From Rhodoferax sp. (lineage in GTDB: Bacteria; Pseudomonadota; Gammaproteobacteria; Burkholderiales; Burkholderiaceae_C), in contig SSFF01000007.1 in assembly GCA_008015235.1 (NCBI GenBank), positions 1 through 62,954 on the forward strand: a stretch of DNA of 62,954 nucleotides, written 5' to 3'. The notes below the pieces were generated by a model. The model made no database searches. It worked only from the letters and a program-made list of their open reading frames with translations, and had not been told where the DNA came from. Each line of letters starts with the position of its first letter. The first letter of the stretch is position 1. This document shows, piece by piece, positions 43,362 to 52,704 of this stretch. A program made the position numbers and the translations under genes.

Positions 43362-44315
43362 ATGGAATTTTTCAAGATTCGCCGTGACATTCCGTTCATG
43401 CGGCATGCGTTGGTGTTCAACGCCATTTCTTTGGTCACTTTTCTGGCTGCTGTGTTTTTCCTGTTCTCTCGCGGCTTGCATCTTTCGGTGGAGTTCACCG
43501 GGGGCACGCTGATGGAGGTCAGTTACAGCCAGGCCGCAGACCTAGGCTCTATCCGTACCTCTGTCGGCAAGCTCGGCTTTAACGATGTGCAAGTCCAGAA
43601 CTTTGGAACAGCACAGGATGTGCTGATTCGTATGCCTGTGCAAAAAGGCAGCAATCCAAGCCAGCAGAGCGAGCGCGTCATGGCCGAGCTCAAAGCGGCC
43701 GATGCGACAGCCACTCTGCGCCGTGTCGAGTTTGTCGGTCCTCAGGTGGGGGATGAGCTTGCCGCAGACGGGCTCAAGGCGTTGGCCTTTGTGGTGGTGG
43801 GCATCATGATTTACCTGGCGGCCCGATTTGAGTGGAAATATGCCGTTGCTGGCATCATTGCGAACCTTCACGACGTGGTCATCATCCTTGGCTTTTTTGC
43901 CTTTTTCCAGTGGGAGTTCTCTCTGCCGGTGTTGGCGGCTGTGCTCGCTGTGCTGGGTTACTCGGTCAACGAGTCAGTGGTCATCTTTGACCGTATCCGC
44001 GAGAACTTCCGTCGTTATCGCAAGATGGAAACTGAGCAGATCATCGACAATGCCATCACATCGACCATCAGTCGTACTATCATTACCCACGGCAGTACCC
44101 AATTGATGGTGCTGTCGATGTTGCTTTTTGGTGGTGCCACGTTGCACTACTTTGCATTGGCTCTGACCATCGGTATTTTGTTTGGTATCTATTCGTCTGT
44201 TTTCGTGGCAGCAGCCTTGGCCATGTGGCTCGGTATTCGGCGTGAAGATCTGATCAAAGGTTCCGTGAAGAAAGACGAAGACCCCAACGATCCCAATGCC
44301 GGGGCTGTAGTTTGA
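43362..44315 (+). CDS. secF: Protein translocase subunit SecF
   Basis: 317 aa. Six membrane helices with one periplasmic domain; signatures LSVEFTGGTLMEVSY and VLGYSVNESVVIFDRIRENF plus TSTISRTIITHGSTQLMV. Partner of SecD. The charged C-terminal tail (KKDEDPNDPNAG) is typical. It is followed after 7 bases by the DUF1631-like gene, so that protein may be co-expressed with the Sec accessory complex. Confidence 0.98.
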   Translation: MEFFKIRRDIPFMRHALVFNAISLVTFLAAVFFLFSRGLHLSVEFTGGTLMEVSYSQAADLGSIRTSVGKLGFNDVQVQNFGTAQDVLIRMPVQKGSNPSQQSERVMAELKAADATATLRRVEFVGPQVGDELAADGLKALAFVVVGIMIYLAARFEWKYAVAGIIANLHDVVIILGFFAFFQWEFSLPVLAAVLAVLGYSVNESVVIFDRIRENFRRYRKMETEQIIDNAITSTISRTIITHGSTQLMVLSMLLFGGATLHYFALALTIGILFGIYSSVFVAAALAMWLGIRREDLIKGSVKKDEDPNDPNAGAVV

Positions 44316-44322
44316 GAAAGTA

Positions 44323-46881
44323 ATGACCATGACAGGTGTGCCAGTTCCAGCCCGGTTGCAGCTCGCACGCAGTGTTCGCGAGCGATTTCTGGCCGAGCTG
44401 GGCAAAGCCATGGTGGAAATTGCAGGTGCTGTGCAAGAGCGCTTGACCGTGCTTATGGACGAGCCTTGCAATGCGCGTGAGGCACAGACTCGACGCGACA
44501 CCTGGATGGCGTACAAGCGGTGTCGCCCTGTCTGGCAAGAAAACACGACCAAGGCTTGGCGTGAAGAGCTGGACGCCTCCAAAGGCAAGAAGGACTCCGG
44601 AAGTTTGGATGCAGCTGGCCTGGAGCTTGTCGGGACCGAGGTCTTTGAGAACAAGATTCTTGCATCGCGCATGGTCATGGCGGTGATGGAGAAGGTCAGC
44701 TCCGAGTTTGAAGATCTGCGTCTGCGGGTGAAGTTTCTGGAAGGGACAGAGGATCTTGCAGATTTCGATGTTTTGCGTCCCGATGTACCTGTGCTCAAAA
44801 TGGTCGAGCAATGGGGTGTTTCCGGTATGCCGGGGGACTCTTGGCCGATGGTCAGCGACGTGGTCCAGGCTATCCTCATCCAGTCTCTCAAGACCGCTTA
44901 TAAGAATGGCAATACCCTCCTGATTCAACAGGGTGTCATGCCAACGATCGAGCTCAAAGACAGGGTCAAAGGTCCCCCGCGCATTGAGCGGCGTGCACCC
45001 CCTCCACCTGGAATGCCGCCCTTGGGCCCAGAGGGGGGGATTCCTGTCGGACAAGATCCGTATGGAGCCTCACAGGCCTATTCACCGGGCGCTTACGGGG
45101 CCGGTATGACACCTGCCTCTGGAGGGGGGGGCTATGGCCACGCTGCAGCACCTGTGGGCGCTTATCCGGCAGCCGCTTCGGCTTCTGGCGCCGGCGGATT
45201 TTTTAGTGCAGCACGTGGCGGCGCGACAACCGTGCCCGGCGTTGCACCATCGGTTGGTGGCGAAGGAAGCGGGGTGCCCAGTACCGGGTCGCAACCTTTC
45301 TGGCGACACGGGGGTAATGGCGGCGCCGCCTCCGGCTCGGTCTATGGCGGTGAGAACGGGGGGGGCATGGCTGCGCCATTGGCCCGTGCCCGTGCCCGTG
45401 CCCAAGGAGTGATTGGACAGATTCGACGCTTCTTTGTGAGCCATGGCGGCGGAGACATCGTGGCGACTGGAGGAGGCGGGATGGTGCCCGCACCCTCTCC
45501 GGCGCTCCTGCAGGCCATTGCACAGCAACCACTGGGGCCGGTCATGCAAAACGTTGGTGCAACGTTTGTTGACTACAGCCCCGAAGGCATGGCCCAGGTT
45601 GCCACTGAACTGCGGGAAAAGACAACTGAGCTCAAAAAGAAGGCGGAAACCAAGGGTGAAAAGGCCACGATTGAAATCGTGGCCCTGATGTTCCAGGCTA
45701 TTCTTGCTGAAGATCGGATTCCTCCCGGTATCCGGGTTTGGATTGCACGCTTGCAGATGCCAGTATTGCGAATTGCATTGGAAGATGGCGAGTTTCTTGG
45801 TACCACGACCCATCCTGCCCGCATGCTCATTGACCGCATGGGGTCGGTGGTCATGGGCTTCGATGCCGCCGGTGGCCATGGTGCTGCCATGGAGGTGGAG
45901 ATCAAGCGGATCGTTCAGGTCATTGAGCAATATCCTGAGACCGGCAAAAAGGTCTATCAGGTGGTGTACGACGAGTTCCAGAAGTTTCTGGAAAAGTTCC
46001 TGACAGAAAAAGGGCCTGCCAAACAGGTGGTGAGTGTGGCCCAGCAGGTGGAACAAAAGGAAACTTTGGCGATTCAGTACACGATCGAAATGCGCAACAT
46101 GCTGCGTGACATGCCGGTGCGTGATGAGATTCGTGCGTTTTTGTTCAAGGTGTGGGCCGAGGTGTTGGCCGTTGCAGCTGTGCGGCGAGGGCCCAAACAC
46201 GCCGACACACTGACCCTGAAGAAAACGGCCACCGACTTGATATGGTCGGCCAGTGCCAAGCCTAGTCGTACCGATCGCGCCAAAGTCATCCAGGAGCTTC
46301 CCAACTTGTTGTTGCGCCTGCGCTCAGGAATGACATTGCTGGGATTGCCTCCTTCCGAGCAGGATGCGCACATCAAGTCGGTCAGTGACACCTTGCAGGA
46401 TGCCTTCCTGTCCAAGACGCAGGCCATCGCCCAAGACAAAATTGATGCCCTGGCACAGCGCCTGGGCAACTTGGAGGACTTCATCTCGGAGGACGGTGTC
46501 GGCGACCTGCCACTGGATGCCGAAAGCATAGAGATGATGCTGGGCATGGATGCGTCGGGGCTGGAGGTCATTGTCAATGGGGGGTCGAAGCCCAGTGCCG
46601 CAATGATGGCCTGGGCGCAAGAGTTGCAGGTAGGAGGCTGGTATTCACTGGACCACAACAACCAGGCCATCTCCTTGCAGTTGGTGTGGCGCAGTGAGCG
46701 CAAGCATCTGAACCTGTTTGCAGCAGTCACTGGCCGCTCTTTCCTCATTCAGGCGGGTCGTTTGGCTGCGTACCTGCAGGCAGGGTTGCTGGCTCCGCAA
46801 GAAGAGGAGACATTGACAGTGCGTGCTACCCGCGATGCCTTGACCAAACTGGAGGCCAATCCGGAGCGGGTGATGGCGTAA
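44323..46881 (+). CDS. DUF1631-like large cytoplasmic protein
   Basis: 852 aa with no signal or membrane helix. The N-terminal block (about 10-220; RLQLARSVRERFLAELGKAM) and the C-terminal block (about 420-850; ending GGWYSLDHNNQAISLQLVWR) match my memory of DUF1631 proteins of beta/gammaproteobacteria, unassigned in function. Between them lies a Gly/Pro/Ala-rich low-complexity linker (about 225-370; runs such as APPPPGMPPLGPEGG) and an Arg-Ala run (LARARARAQG). The gene begins 7 bases after secF. Either start ATG 44323 or the second Met is possible. Confidence 0.65.
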   Translation: MTMTGVPVPARLQLARSVRERFLAELGKAMVEIAGAVQERLTVLMDEPCNAREAQTRRDTWMAYKRCRPVWQENTTKAWREELDASKGKKDSGSLDAAGLELVGTEVFENKILASRMVMAVMEKVSSEFEDLRLRVKFLEGTEDLADFDVLRPDVPVLKMVEQWGVSGMPGDSWPMVSDVVQAILIQSLKTAYKNGNTLLIQQGVMPTIELKDRVKGPPRIERRAPPPPGMPPLGPEGGIPVGQDPYGASQAYSPGAYGAGMTPASGGGGYGHAAAPVGAYPAAASASGAGGFFSAARGGATTVPGVAPSVGGEGSGVPSTGSQPFWRHGGNGGAASGSVYGGENGGGMAAPLARARARAQGVIGQIRRFFVSHGGGDIVATGGGGMVPAPSPALLQAIAQQPLGPVMQNVGATFVDYSPEGMAQVATELREKTTELKKKAETKGEKATIEIVALMFQAILAEDRIPPGIRVWIARLQMPVLRIALEDGEFLGTTTHPARMLIDRMGSVVMGFDAAGGHGAAMEVEIKRIVQVIEQYPETGKKVYQVVYDEFQKFLEKFLTEKGPAKQVVSVAQQVEQKETLAIQYTIEMRNMLRDMPVRDEIRAFLFKVWAEVLAVAAVRRGPKHADTLTLKKTATDLIWSASAKPSRTDRAKVIQELPNLLLRLRSGMTLLGLPPSEQDAHIKSVSDTLQDAFLSKTQAIAQDKIDALAQRLGNLEDFISEDGVGDLPLDAESIEMMLGMDASGLEVIVNGGSKPSAAMMAWAQELQVGGWYSLDHNNQAISLQLVWRSERKHLNLFAAVTGRSFLIQAGRLAAYLQAGLLAPQEEETLTVRATRDALTKLEANPERVMA

Positions 46882-46912
46882 TGTGCTGCGGTGGGTTGCA
46901 GCTGTAGTAATG

Positions 46913-47380
46913 TCAGTGGGCCAATCGTGCTTCCGGTGTCTCGCACAGTTCGTCAAGAATCAGTGCATCGGGCTCGAATCCGAAACTCCAGAATACCAGC
47001 AGGACGATGATCTTGAAGTCGTCCAAGGATACGGGGGCTCCTGGGGCTGCCATGGTACGGTCAATGATGGCTTCGCGCATGTGTGCTGTCAGTACCTGGC
47101 AGGATTCCAGAAAACTCAGAAAACCAATGCAACGCATTCCCAGCTGCTTCTGCTCAGGCCCTGAGTACACGCGCAGACTGTGGGGGTGCGGTTGAATCAG
47201 CCATGGCTCCAGGGGTTCCCGGGTGGTTACCTGATTCAGACCTGTGAGCCAGTCCATGGCGTCATGGATTTCACCGGACTCAAACCCTACTGCACTGAGC
47301 TTGCGCTCCAGTTGCGCGGGTTCAGCATTGGGTTCCGTTCCCAGGTAGTTCTCGTAAACGAAGGCAAGTACGTCAAACAT
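46913..47380 (-). CDS. smg: Smg protein (DUF494)
   Basis: 155 aa, soluble and acidic. MFDVLAFVYENYLGTE is the diagnostic start of the Smg/DUF494 family, which is almost always next to dprA (and topA or def-fmt) in proteobacteria, as here. Function unknown. It lies 85 bases downstream of dprA on the same strand, and is convergent with the DUF1631-like gene. Confidence 0.95.
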   Translation of the reverse strand: MFDVLAFVYENYLGTEPNAEPAQLERKLSAVGFESGEIHDAMDWLTGLNQVTTREPLEPWLIQPHPHSLRVYSGPEQKQLGMRCIGFLSFLESCQVLTAHMREAIIDRTMAAPGAPVSLDDFKIIVLLVFWSFGFEPDALILDELCETPEARLAH

Positions 47381-47465
47381 GGGGGCACTATAGCGTGGAT
47401 CACCGGGGATTCAGACCCAGGTCGAAAGTGCCTGTCTTTTCGAGTGATTGACCTCCGGGTCGGTA

Positions 47466-48605
47466 TCAGGTCAGGCCAATGCGTTGAAACATTCCCCCGG
47501 GCAGTCGTGCAACCTGCTGCCGCAGTTCCAGCTCCATGAGACGAACCTGCAGCGCTGGCGTAGTCCAGCCAGTGCGGGCTTGCAGCAGGTCAAATTGGAC
47601 AGGGTCAAAACCCATGGCGGACAATACAGCACAAGCTTCCTCGCCAGCTTGTTCCAGAGCAGGCGATCCGGTATTTGCACCTGAGCTGGGGTGTCCAAGC
47701 CAGGCAGGAATTTCTTCCAGAATATCCTGCGCACACTCCACCAGCTTGGCACCTTGGCGAATCAGGGCATGGCATCCCTTGGATTGGGGGGAGTGGATAG
47801 ATCCTGGAATCGCAAAGACTTCTTTGCCTTGCTCAATGCACAGTCGCGCAGTGATGAGTGACCCCGATTGCAGTGCCGCCTCCACTACCAGCGTGCCGCT
47901 GGAGAGGCCACACAAGATACGGTTGCGTTGGGGAAAATGGTGGGCCAGAGGGGGCGTCCCCAGCGGGTATTCGCTGAGAAGGACGCCGTGCCCCGCAATC
48001 TGGTGGGCCAGACTGCGGTGGCGGGCCGGATACACCCGATCCAATCCCGTGCCAACTACTGCGATAGTTTGAATACCGGGGCCGTGTGCCTCCAGGGCGC
48101 CTTCATGGGCAGCGCCATCAATGCCCAAGGCCATTCCCGAAACAATGCAGATACCGCGCTGGACCAAGTCGCGTGCGAAATGTCGTGCATTTTCAAGGCC
48201 CTGGGGCGTCGGGTTGCGACTTCCCACCATGGCCAGAGCGTGCTCGGGCCATTGCAAACCTGACCAGAAGTGCGGGGGCGCTATGGCATAAAGCATCAAA
48301 GGCGGGTCCTCGGTATGCAATAGCGCGGGTGGATACATGGGATCCCCCAGGGTCAGCACCCGGCGGCACTGCGGAGCTTCCTGTAACCAGTCGAGTGTCG
48401 TGGCCAGCAAGGGAGAAAGGTTGGATGGTCCCTCGGAAAGGGCCAGGATTTGGGTCGGCGTGAGTAGCCTTGAAAAGGCGGAGGGCGATTGCGCAAAGAT
48501 TTCCGTCGGCAGGCCAAAAGTACCCAGCAGTGCGCGGGCGCTGGCATTGCCAATGCCGGGGGTCAGCGCCAGCCGCAGCCAGCTCTCCAGCTCAGACCCT
48601 TGCAC
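47466..48605 (-). CDS. dprA: DNA processing protein DprA/Smf
   Basis: 379 aa. A helical N-terminal domain (LALTPGIGNASARALLGTFG), a Rossmann-like core (MVGSRNPTPQGLENARHFAR; IVSGMALGIDGAAHEGALEA; GTGLDRVYPARH; PGSIHSPQSKGCHALIRQGA) and a C-terminal winged-helix-like domain (LDLLQ-type segment VQFDLLQARTGW). It loads RecA on incoming single-stranded DNA during transformation. Relevant here because a type IV pilus locus lies in the same window. It is 5 bases downstream of the LysM protein gene and probably in its operon. Confidence 0.96.
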   Translation of the reverse strand: MQGSELESWLRLALTPGIGNASARALLGTFGLPTEIFAQSPSAFSRLLTPTQILALSEGPSNLSPLLATTLDWLQEAPQCRRVLTLGDPMYPPALLHTEDPPLMLYAIAPPHFWSGLQWPEHALAMVGSRNPTPQGLENARHFARDLVQRGICIVSGMALGIDGAAHEGALEAHGPGIQTIAVVGTGLDRVYPARHRSLAHQIAGHGVLLSEYPLGTPPLAHHFPQRNRILCGLSSGTLVVEAALQSGSLITARLCIEQGKEVFAIPGSIHSPQSKGCHALIRQGAKLVECAQDILEEIPAWLGHPSSGANTGSPALEQAGEEACAVLSAMGFDPVQFDLLQARTGWTTPALQVRLMELELRQQVARLPGGMFQRIGLT

Positions 48606-48610
48606 GCCTC

Positions 48611-49822
48611 TCAGTGGCTGGGGCTGACCAAACGGTCACCCACTCGCACGCCATCGGTAATGTCCAGAATCAGTGCATAGGACATGCGCTCGAAAGTCTT
48701 GAACACCATCAGGAGGCCAACGCGCTCGTTGGGCAGTTTCATCGCGGGCAGACTCGGGTCGGTCTTGTCCACGGCCATGGCCCCGTCCTTGAGGATGGCC
48801 AAGACATGTCCGGACTCCACGCCGTCACGTACCCCTCTGTTGATGGCGACTACCTGGTTTTGGGAAGCATTGACGACGGCGCTGCCATAGACCGACATGA
48901 TGCGTGCCGTCATGCCGCGCGGCACGGCGTGGGGCGTATAAGTCACCAGTGCCCGCTCAGGTTCGGGAAGGAGTCGGTCACTGACGCGCATTTCACCCTT
49001 GGCGGCAACAATGTCAATGGTTGCCGGAACAATGGCCGAGCGAATGTCGCCATTTTTTTCGGTTACTTCGGCAGTGCTTTCCGTGCGCGCCAAGCGCGCC
49101 TTGCCAACGTACTGTGCTTCGTAGCCCAGAATCTCCCCGGTATCGGGGTCCTTCATGGGCGTGGCATCGCGGAATACGCGGAACAAATTGCCAACCCGTT
49201 CTGCGGAGAGTGCGGTGCCGCGGGCGTACGCGCGGTCGCCACGGCTTAACAGCACGCGGCCTTCCTGTGCGGAGACGATGCGTGGGGCGTTTTGCATCGT
49301 TTCCGCATCCATGATGGTGGGCTCGGCCAAGAACGCTTCGATGACACTGGGCTTGAGCGTGGGCAGGGCATTGGCAGCCAGCGGCTCGATGCGGGTACGG
49401 GGCGAGACCTTGACTGTCTCCATGTCGGACTCGCCGACGGGAGTCCCCACCCGCAGGCGAGCAAGTCCATCCTTGCGCTCCAGGAACAGCACCTGTCCAG
49501 GGTAGATGCGGTGTGGGTTCTTGATGTCGGCCAGATTCATTCCCCACAGTTCCGGCCAACGCCAGGGGCTCTTGAGAAACAGGCTGGAAATGGCCCACAG
49601 CGTGTCGCCCGACTTGATGGTGTAGCTGTCGGGGGCGTTGGCGGCCAGCTCAGACAGTGGAATGCCACGTTGGGCGACTTCATTGGCGGTCTGGCGCTGG
49701 CTGGCGGTGATAGGGTAATTCTGGGCCTGGACACTGCCCACGGAGCCCAAGGCCAGCGCGGCAAGGGTGGCGGCAATGGCGCTGTGCATTACGGGACTTT
49801 TCGCCGTCAGAAGTATCGTCAT
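48611..49822 (-). CDS. LysM domain peptidoglycan-binding exported protein
   Basis: 403 aa from ATG 49822 (MTILLTAKSP), chosen because a signal peptide follows (IAATLAALALGSVGSVQAQ); the frame is open for 54 more codons upstream. A LysM domain lies at about 65-115 (DSYTIKSGDTLWAISSLFLK, NPHRIYPGQVLFL). The rest is a beta-rich domain of unknown role (DGVESGHVLAIL near the C-terminus, like a SLBB or T1-type barrel). The position between def and dprA is conserved in Burkholderiales. It is divergent from def across 145 bases. Confidence 0.88.
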   Translation of the reverse strand: MTILLTAKSPVMHSAIAATLAALALGSVGSVQAQNYPITASQRQTANEVAQRGIPLSELAANAPDSYTIKSGDTLWAISSLFLKSPWRWPELWGMNLADIKNPHRIYPGQVLFLERKDGLARLRVGTPVGESDMETVKVSPRTRIEPLAANALPTLKPSVIEAFLAEPTIMDAETMQNAPRIVSAQEGRVLLSRGDRAYARGTALSAERVGNLFRVFRDATPMKDPDTGEILGYEAQYVGKARLARTESTAEVTEKNGDIRSAIVPATIDIVAAKGEMRVSDRLLPEPERALVTYTPHAVPRGMTARIMSVYGSAVVNASQNQVVAINRGVRDGVESGHVLAILKDGAMAVDKTDPSLPAMKLPNERVGLLMVFKTFERMSYALILDITDGVRVGDRLVSPSH

Positions 49823-49967
49823 AGTGGCAGGCTGTTGAGGTTTGGGACTTGACAAGTTACGCGCGATTGTGCGCCCAAGCCCTTGATTCGGCAACGTTTT
49901 TGCAGGAGGCTCGGTGTGAGAATTGGTAAAAGTGGCGAAAATACCCACTTCACTGCAGTGTTTGACC

Positions 49968-50477
49968 ATGGCCCTTCTTTCCATTCTCTGTTATCCCGAT
50001 GCCCGTCTGACCAAGGTCGCCAAGCCTGTCGCACACGTCGATGAGCGTATCCAAACACTGGTCGCCGACATGCTTGAGACCATGTACGAGGCCAAAGGCA
50101 TTGGCCTGGCCGCCACCCAGATTGATGTGCACGAACGCGTGATCGTCATTGACGTGTCCGAGGAGCGCGACCAGCCTTTGGTGCTCATCAACCCTGAGCT
50201 GGTATGGACCAGCGAAGCCACCCACCTCAACGAGGAAGGCTGCCTGTCGGTGCCGGGCATCTACGACGGCGTGGTGCGCCACGACGAAGTCAAGGTGCAG
50301 GCGCTCAACGCCAAGGGCGAGGCCCACAGCGTCCAGGCCGATGGTTTGCTGGCGGTGTGCATCCAGCATGAGATGGACCATCTGATGGGCAAGGTCTTCG
50401 TCGAATATCTGTCACCGCTTAAGCGCAACCGGATCAAGACCAAGCTGGCCAAAGCCCAACGCGAGGCGGCACGGTGA
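49968..50477 (+). CDS. def: Peptide deformylase
   Basis: 169 aa from ATG 49968 ([13 protein letters not shown]). It removes the formyl group from nascent proteins. All three motifs are present: GIGLAATQ (44-51), EEGCLSVPG with metal ligand C92, and [10 protein letters not shown] with H134 and H138 around E135. The stop overlaps the GTG of fmt (GTGA), the usual coupling of the deformylase and formyltransferase genes. Confidence 0.98.
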   Translation: MALLSILCYPDARLTKVAKPVAHVDERIQTLVADMLETMYEAKGIGLAATQIDVHERVIVIDVSEERDQPLVLINPELVWTSEATHLNEEGCLSVPGIYDGVVRHDEVKVQALNAKGEAHSVQADGLLAVCIQHEMDHLMGKVFVEYLSPLKRNRIKTKLAKAQREAAR

Positions 50478-51457
50478 GGGTCATCTTTGCCGGCACCCCG
50501 GAATTTGCCCGGGTGGCACTGGAGCGCATCCACCACGCCGGGCATACCGTAGTCTTGGTGCTGACCCAGCCCGACCGCCCGGCCGGACGAGGCATGAAAT
50601 TGCAGGCTTCCGCCGTCAAACAGTACGCCCAGGCTCATGGCATGCCGGTGGCGCAGCCGCGCAGTCTGCGCCTGGACGGCAAGTACCCCGACGACGCGGC
50701 GCAAGCCCGCCAGGCCATTGAAGAGGCGCAGGCCGATGTGATGGTGGTCGCTGCCTACGGGTTGATCCTGCCGCAGTGGGTGCTGGACGCCATGGAAGCC
50801 AGCGACAAACACGGTTGCATCAACATCCACGGCTCTTTGCTGCCGCGCTGGCGCGGCGCAGCGCCGATTCACCGCGCCATCGAGTCCGGGGACCTGGAAA
50901 CTGGCGTCACCATCATGCAGATGGACGCCGGGCTGGATACCGGTGACATGTTGTTCCGCCAGGGTTTTTCGATTCGGGATACCGACACCACCGCCAGCCT
51001 GCACGACCGCGTGGCCGAGCTGGGGGCGGATATGGTGGTGCAGGCGCTGGCCCAGGCCGGGCATTGGCAGCCGCAGGCCCAGCCTGCCGAGGGCGTGACC
51101 TATGCCCACAAGGTCGAAAAGCATGAGGCGGCCATCGACTGGACCCAAGACGCCACGACCATCGTGCGCAAGGTGCGCGCCTTTAATCCTTTTCCTGGCG
51201 CAACGGCACAACTGGGTGACGAGACCATCAAAGTATGGGATGCATCGATAGTTTCCGGTGAACGCCCTGCTTCGAACGTTGTTGTAGGGGAAATTCTGGA
51301 TGTGGCCCGCGAAGGCATTCGGGTTGCTGCTATGAATTCAGTAGTGAATCTGACCGAATTGCAAAGACCGGGTGGGCGGCGTCTGTCGGTTGCTGAATTC
51401 TTGCGCGGCTTTCCTTTGCAGGTTGGTATGCGTTTCGCCATTGGCACGCAGGGCTGA
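50474..51457 (+). CDS. fmt: Methionyl-tRNA formyltransferase
   Basis: 327 aa, start GTG 50474 overlapping the def stop. It formylates initiator Met-tRNA. Motifs: [10 protein letters not shown] start, [42 protein letters not shown] with the catalytic Asn-His-Asp set (N-I-H-G and LDTGDM), then a C-terminal OB-like domain. Near residue 286 the DNA dips to lower GC and contains GCTAT-N8-TAG, like one arm of the palindromic element, but the frame is intact. Confidence 0.98.
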   Translation: MRVIFAGTPEFARVALERIHHAGHTVVLVLTQPDRPAGRGMKLQASAVKQYAQAHGMPVAQPRSLRLDGKYPDDAAQARQAIEEAQADVMVVAAYGLILPQWVLDAMEASDKHGCINIHGSLLPRWRGAAPIHRAIESGDLETGVTIMQMDAGLDTGDMLFRQGFSIRDTDTTASLHDRVAELGADMVVQALAQAGHWQPQAQPAEGVTYAHKVEKHEAAIDWTQDATTIVRKVRAFNPFPGATAQLGDETIKVWDASIVSGERPASNVVVGEILDVAREGIRVAAMNSVVNLTELQRPGGRRLSVAEFLRGFPLQVGMRFAIGTQG

Positions 51458-51463
51458 GCTGCA

Positions 51464-52198
51464 ATGTTTTTTCTTCCGGGTTTGCGCCGACACCCAGCCT
51501 TTGCCCAGGGTGCTCGGGAGATGGCGACCGTGGCTCCCGGAATTGCTGCTTGGGGTCTGATGACCGGAGTGGCAATGGTCAAGTCGGGCATGGGATTTAC
51601 CGCCTCACTGGCTATGGCGTTGATGGTCTTTGCTGGAAGCTCCCAGTTGGCAGCTATCCCCCTGCTGATGGCCGGCGCCCCGATTTGGGTGATATTGGCG
51701 ACTGCGTTTTGCGTGAACTTGCGCTTCGTGGTGTTCAGTGCACACATGCGTCCTTACGTCATGCATCTACCGCTGTGGCAGCGCTTGGTCACGGGGTACT
51801 TCACTGCCGATCTGACCTATGTGCTGTTCGTCAAAAAATTCGCCCACCATGGGACGTCGGAAGAAGAACGTACTGCGCAGATGGCCTATCTCGCAGGCAA
51901 CGGGAGTGTCAACTGGGCCAGCTGGACGCTGTGCAGCGTCATTGGCGTGGTGCTGGCCAACTTCATTCCGACCGAATGGGGTCTGGGCTTTGCCGGGGTG
52001 CTCGCATTGATCGGCATGCTGTGCTCGTTGGCCAGCAGCCGATTGCGTTGGGTGTCGGCCGCTGTCGCAGGCACTGCTGCGGTGGCTGCATTTGCTTTGC
52101 CGCTCAAACTCAACATTCTGGTCGCCATAGGCAGCGCTGTGGTCGTGTGTCTGGCACTGGAGCATGTGCGTGCAAAGACGGTTTCCGAGCTTCGTTGA
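51464..52198 (+). CDS. azlC: AzlC family branched-chain amino acid exporter, large subunit
   Basis: 244 aa with seven or eight hydrophobic segments. It matches AzlC/YgaZ (MATVAPGIAAWGLMTGVAMV; FAGSSQLAAIPLLMAGAPIW; NLRFVVFSAHMRPYV). With AzlD it exports branched-chain amino acids or related compounds. It begins 6 bases after fmt and is followed 3 bases later by azlD, so the pair may be read from the def-fmt transcript. Confidence 0.94.
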   Translation: MFFLPGLRRHPAFAQGAREMATVAPGIAAWGLMTGVAMVKSGMGFTASLAMALMVFAGSSQLAAIPLLMAGAPIWVILATAFCVNLRFVVFSAHMRPYVMHLPLWQRLVTGYFTADLTYVLFVKKFAHHGTSEEERTAQMAYLAGNGSVNWASWTLCSVIGVVLANFIPTEWGLGFAGVLALIGMLCSLASSRLRWVSAAVAGTAAVAAFALPLKLNILVAIGSAVVVCLALEHVRAKTVSELR

Positions 52199-52201
52199 AC
52201 C

Positions 52202-52549
52202 ATGGCAGATACGGACCTTTACATCCTGCTGACCATCGTCGCCATGGCTGCTGTGACAGTTCTGACGCGCTCTTTCTTCTTTCTAAGCGAACGGGAATGG
52301 ACGCTGCCGGACTGGGTACAGCGCGGCCTGCAGTACGCCCCCATTGCGGCCTTGGCGGCGGTCATCATTCCCGAGATTGTGATGACACAAGGTCAGCTCA
52401 TCCACACTTGGCGCGATGCGCGCCTGTATGCGGTGGCTGCCGGCGTGGCCTACTTTTTCTGGAAGCGTGGAGCTGGGCAGGCGGTGCTCGGCACCATCGT
52501 GTCGGGTATGGCTGTCTACTTGCCGCTGCACATCGGCCTGGGCTGGTGA
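52202..52549 (+). CDS. azlD: AzlD family branched-chain amino acid exporter, small subunit
   Basis: 115 aa, four membrane helices. The pattern ILLTIVAMAAVTVLTRSFFF and GLQYAPIAALAAVIIPEIV is typical of AzlD/YgaH, partner of AzlC. Directly downstream of azlC with a 3-base gap. The following 155 bases before pgk contain the pgk promoter region, but I see no confident boxes or terminator there. Confidence 0.93.
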   Translation: MADTDLYILLTIVAMAAVTVLTRSFFFLSEREWTLPDWVQRGLQYAPIAALAAVIIPEIVMTQGQLIHTWRDARLYAVAAGVAYFFWKRGAGQAVLGTIVSGMAVYLPLHIGLGW

Positions 52550-52704
52550 CATAGCGTCGACGGTCTTCCCAATTGCGGTATCGGTAGGCGAATCCGCAAT
52601 TTCCGGACCGTGTCAATGCGTGGGGCCTGACACCGATGTTGGTGGCTCAGGCGGCGCTTTTACAATCCCTGCCAGACTGAATTACCAACTCTTGAAGGCC
52701 GTTT

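Noticed and set aside
45020..45400. Gly/Pro/Ala-rich stretch in the DUF1631-like gene as a DNA repeat array
   Set aside because: The bias is in amino-acid composition; no regular DNA unit repeats.
51329..51345. GCTAT-N8-TAG segment inside fmt as a fifth copy of the palindromic element
   Set aside because: Only the first arm is present (TAGT rather than TAGC) and the later blocks are missing; the frame encodes a normal Fmt segment, so chance is likely.
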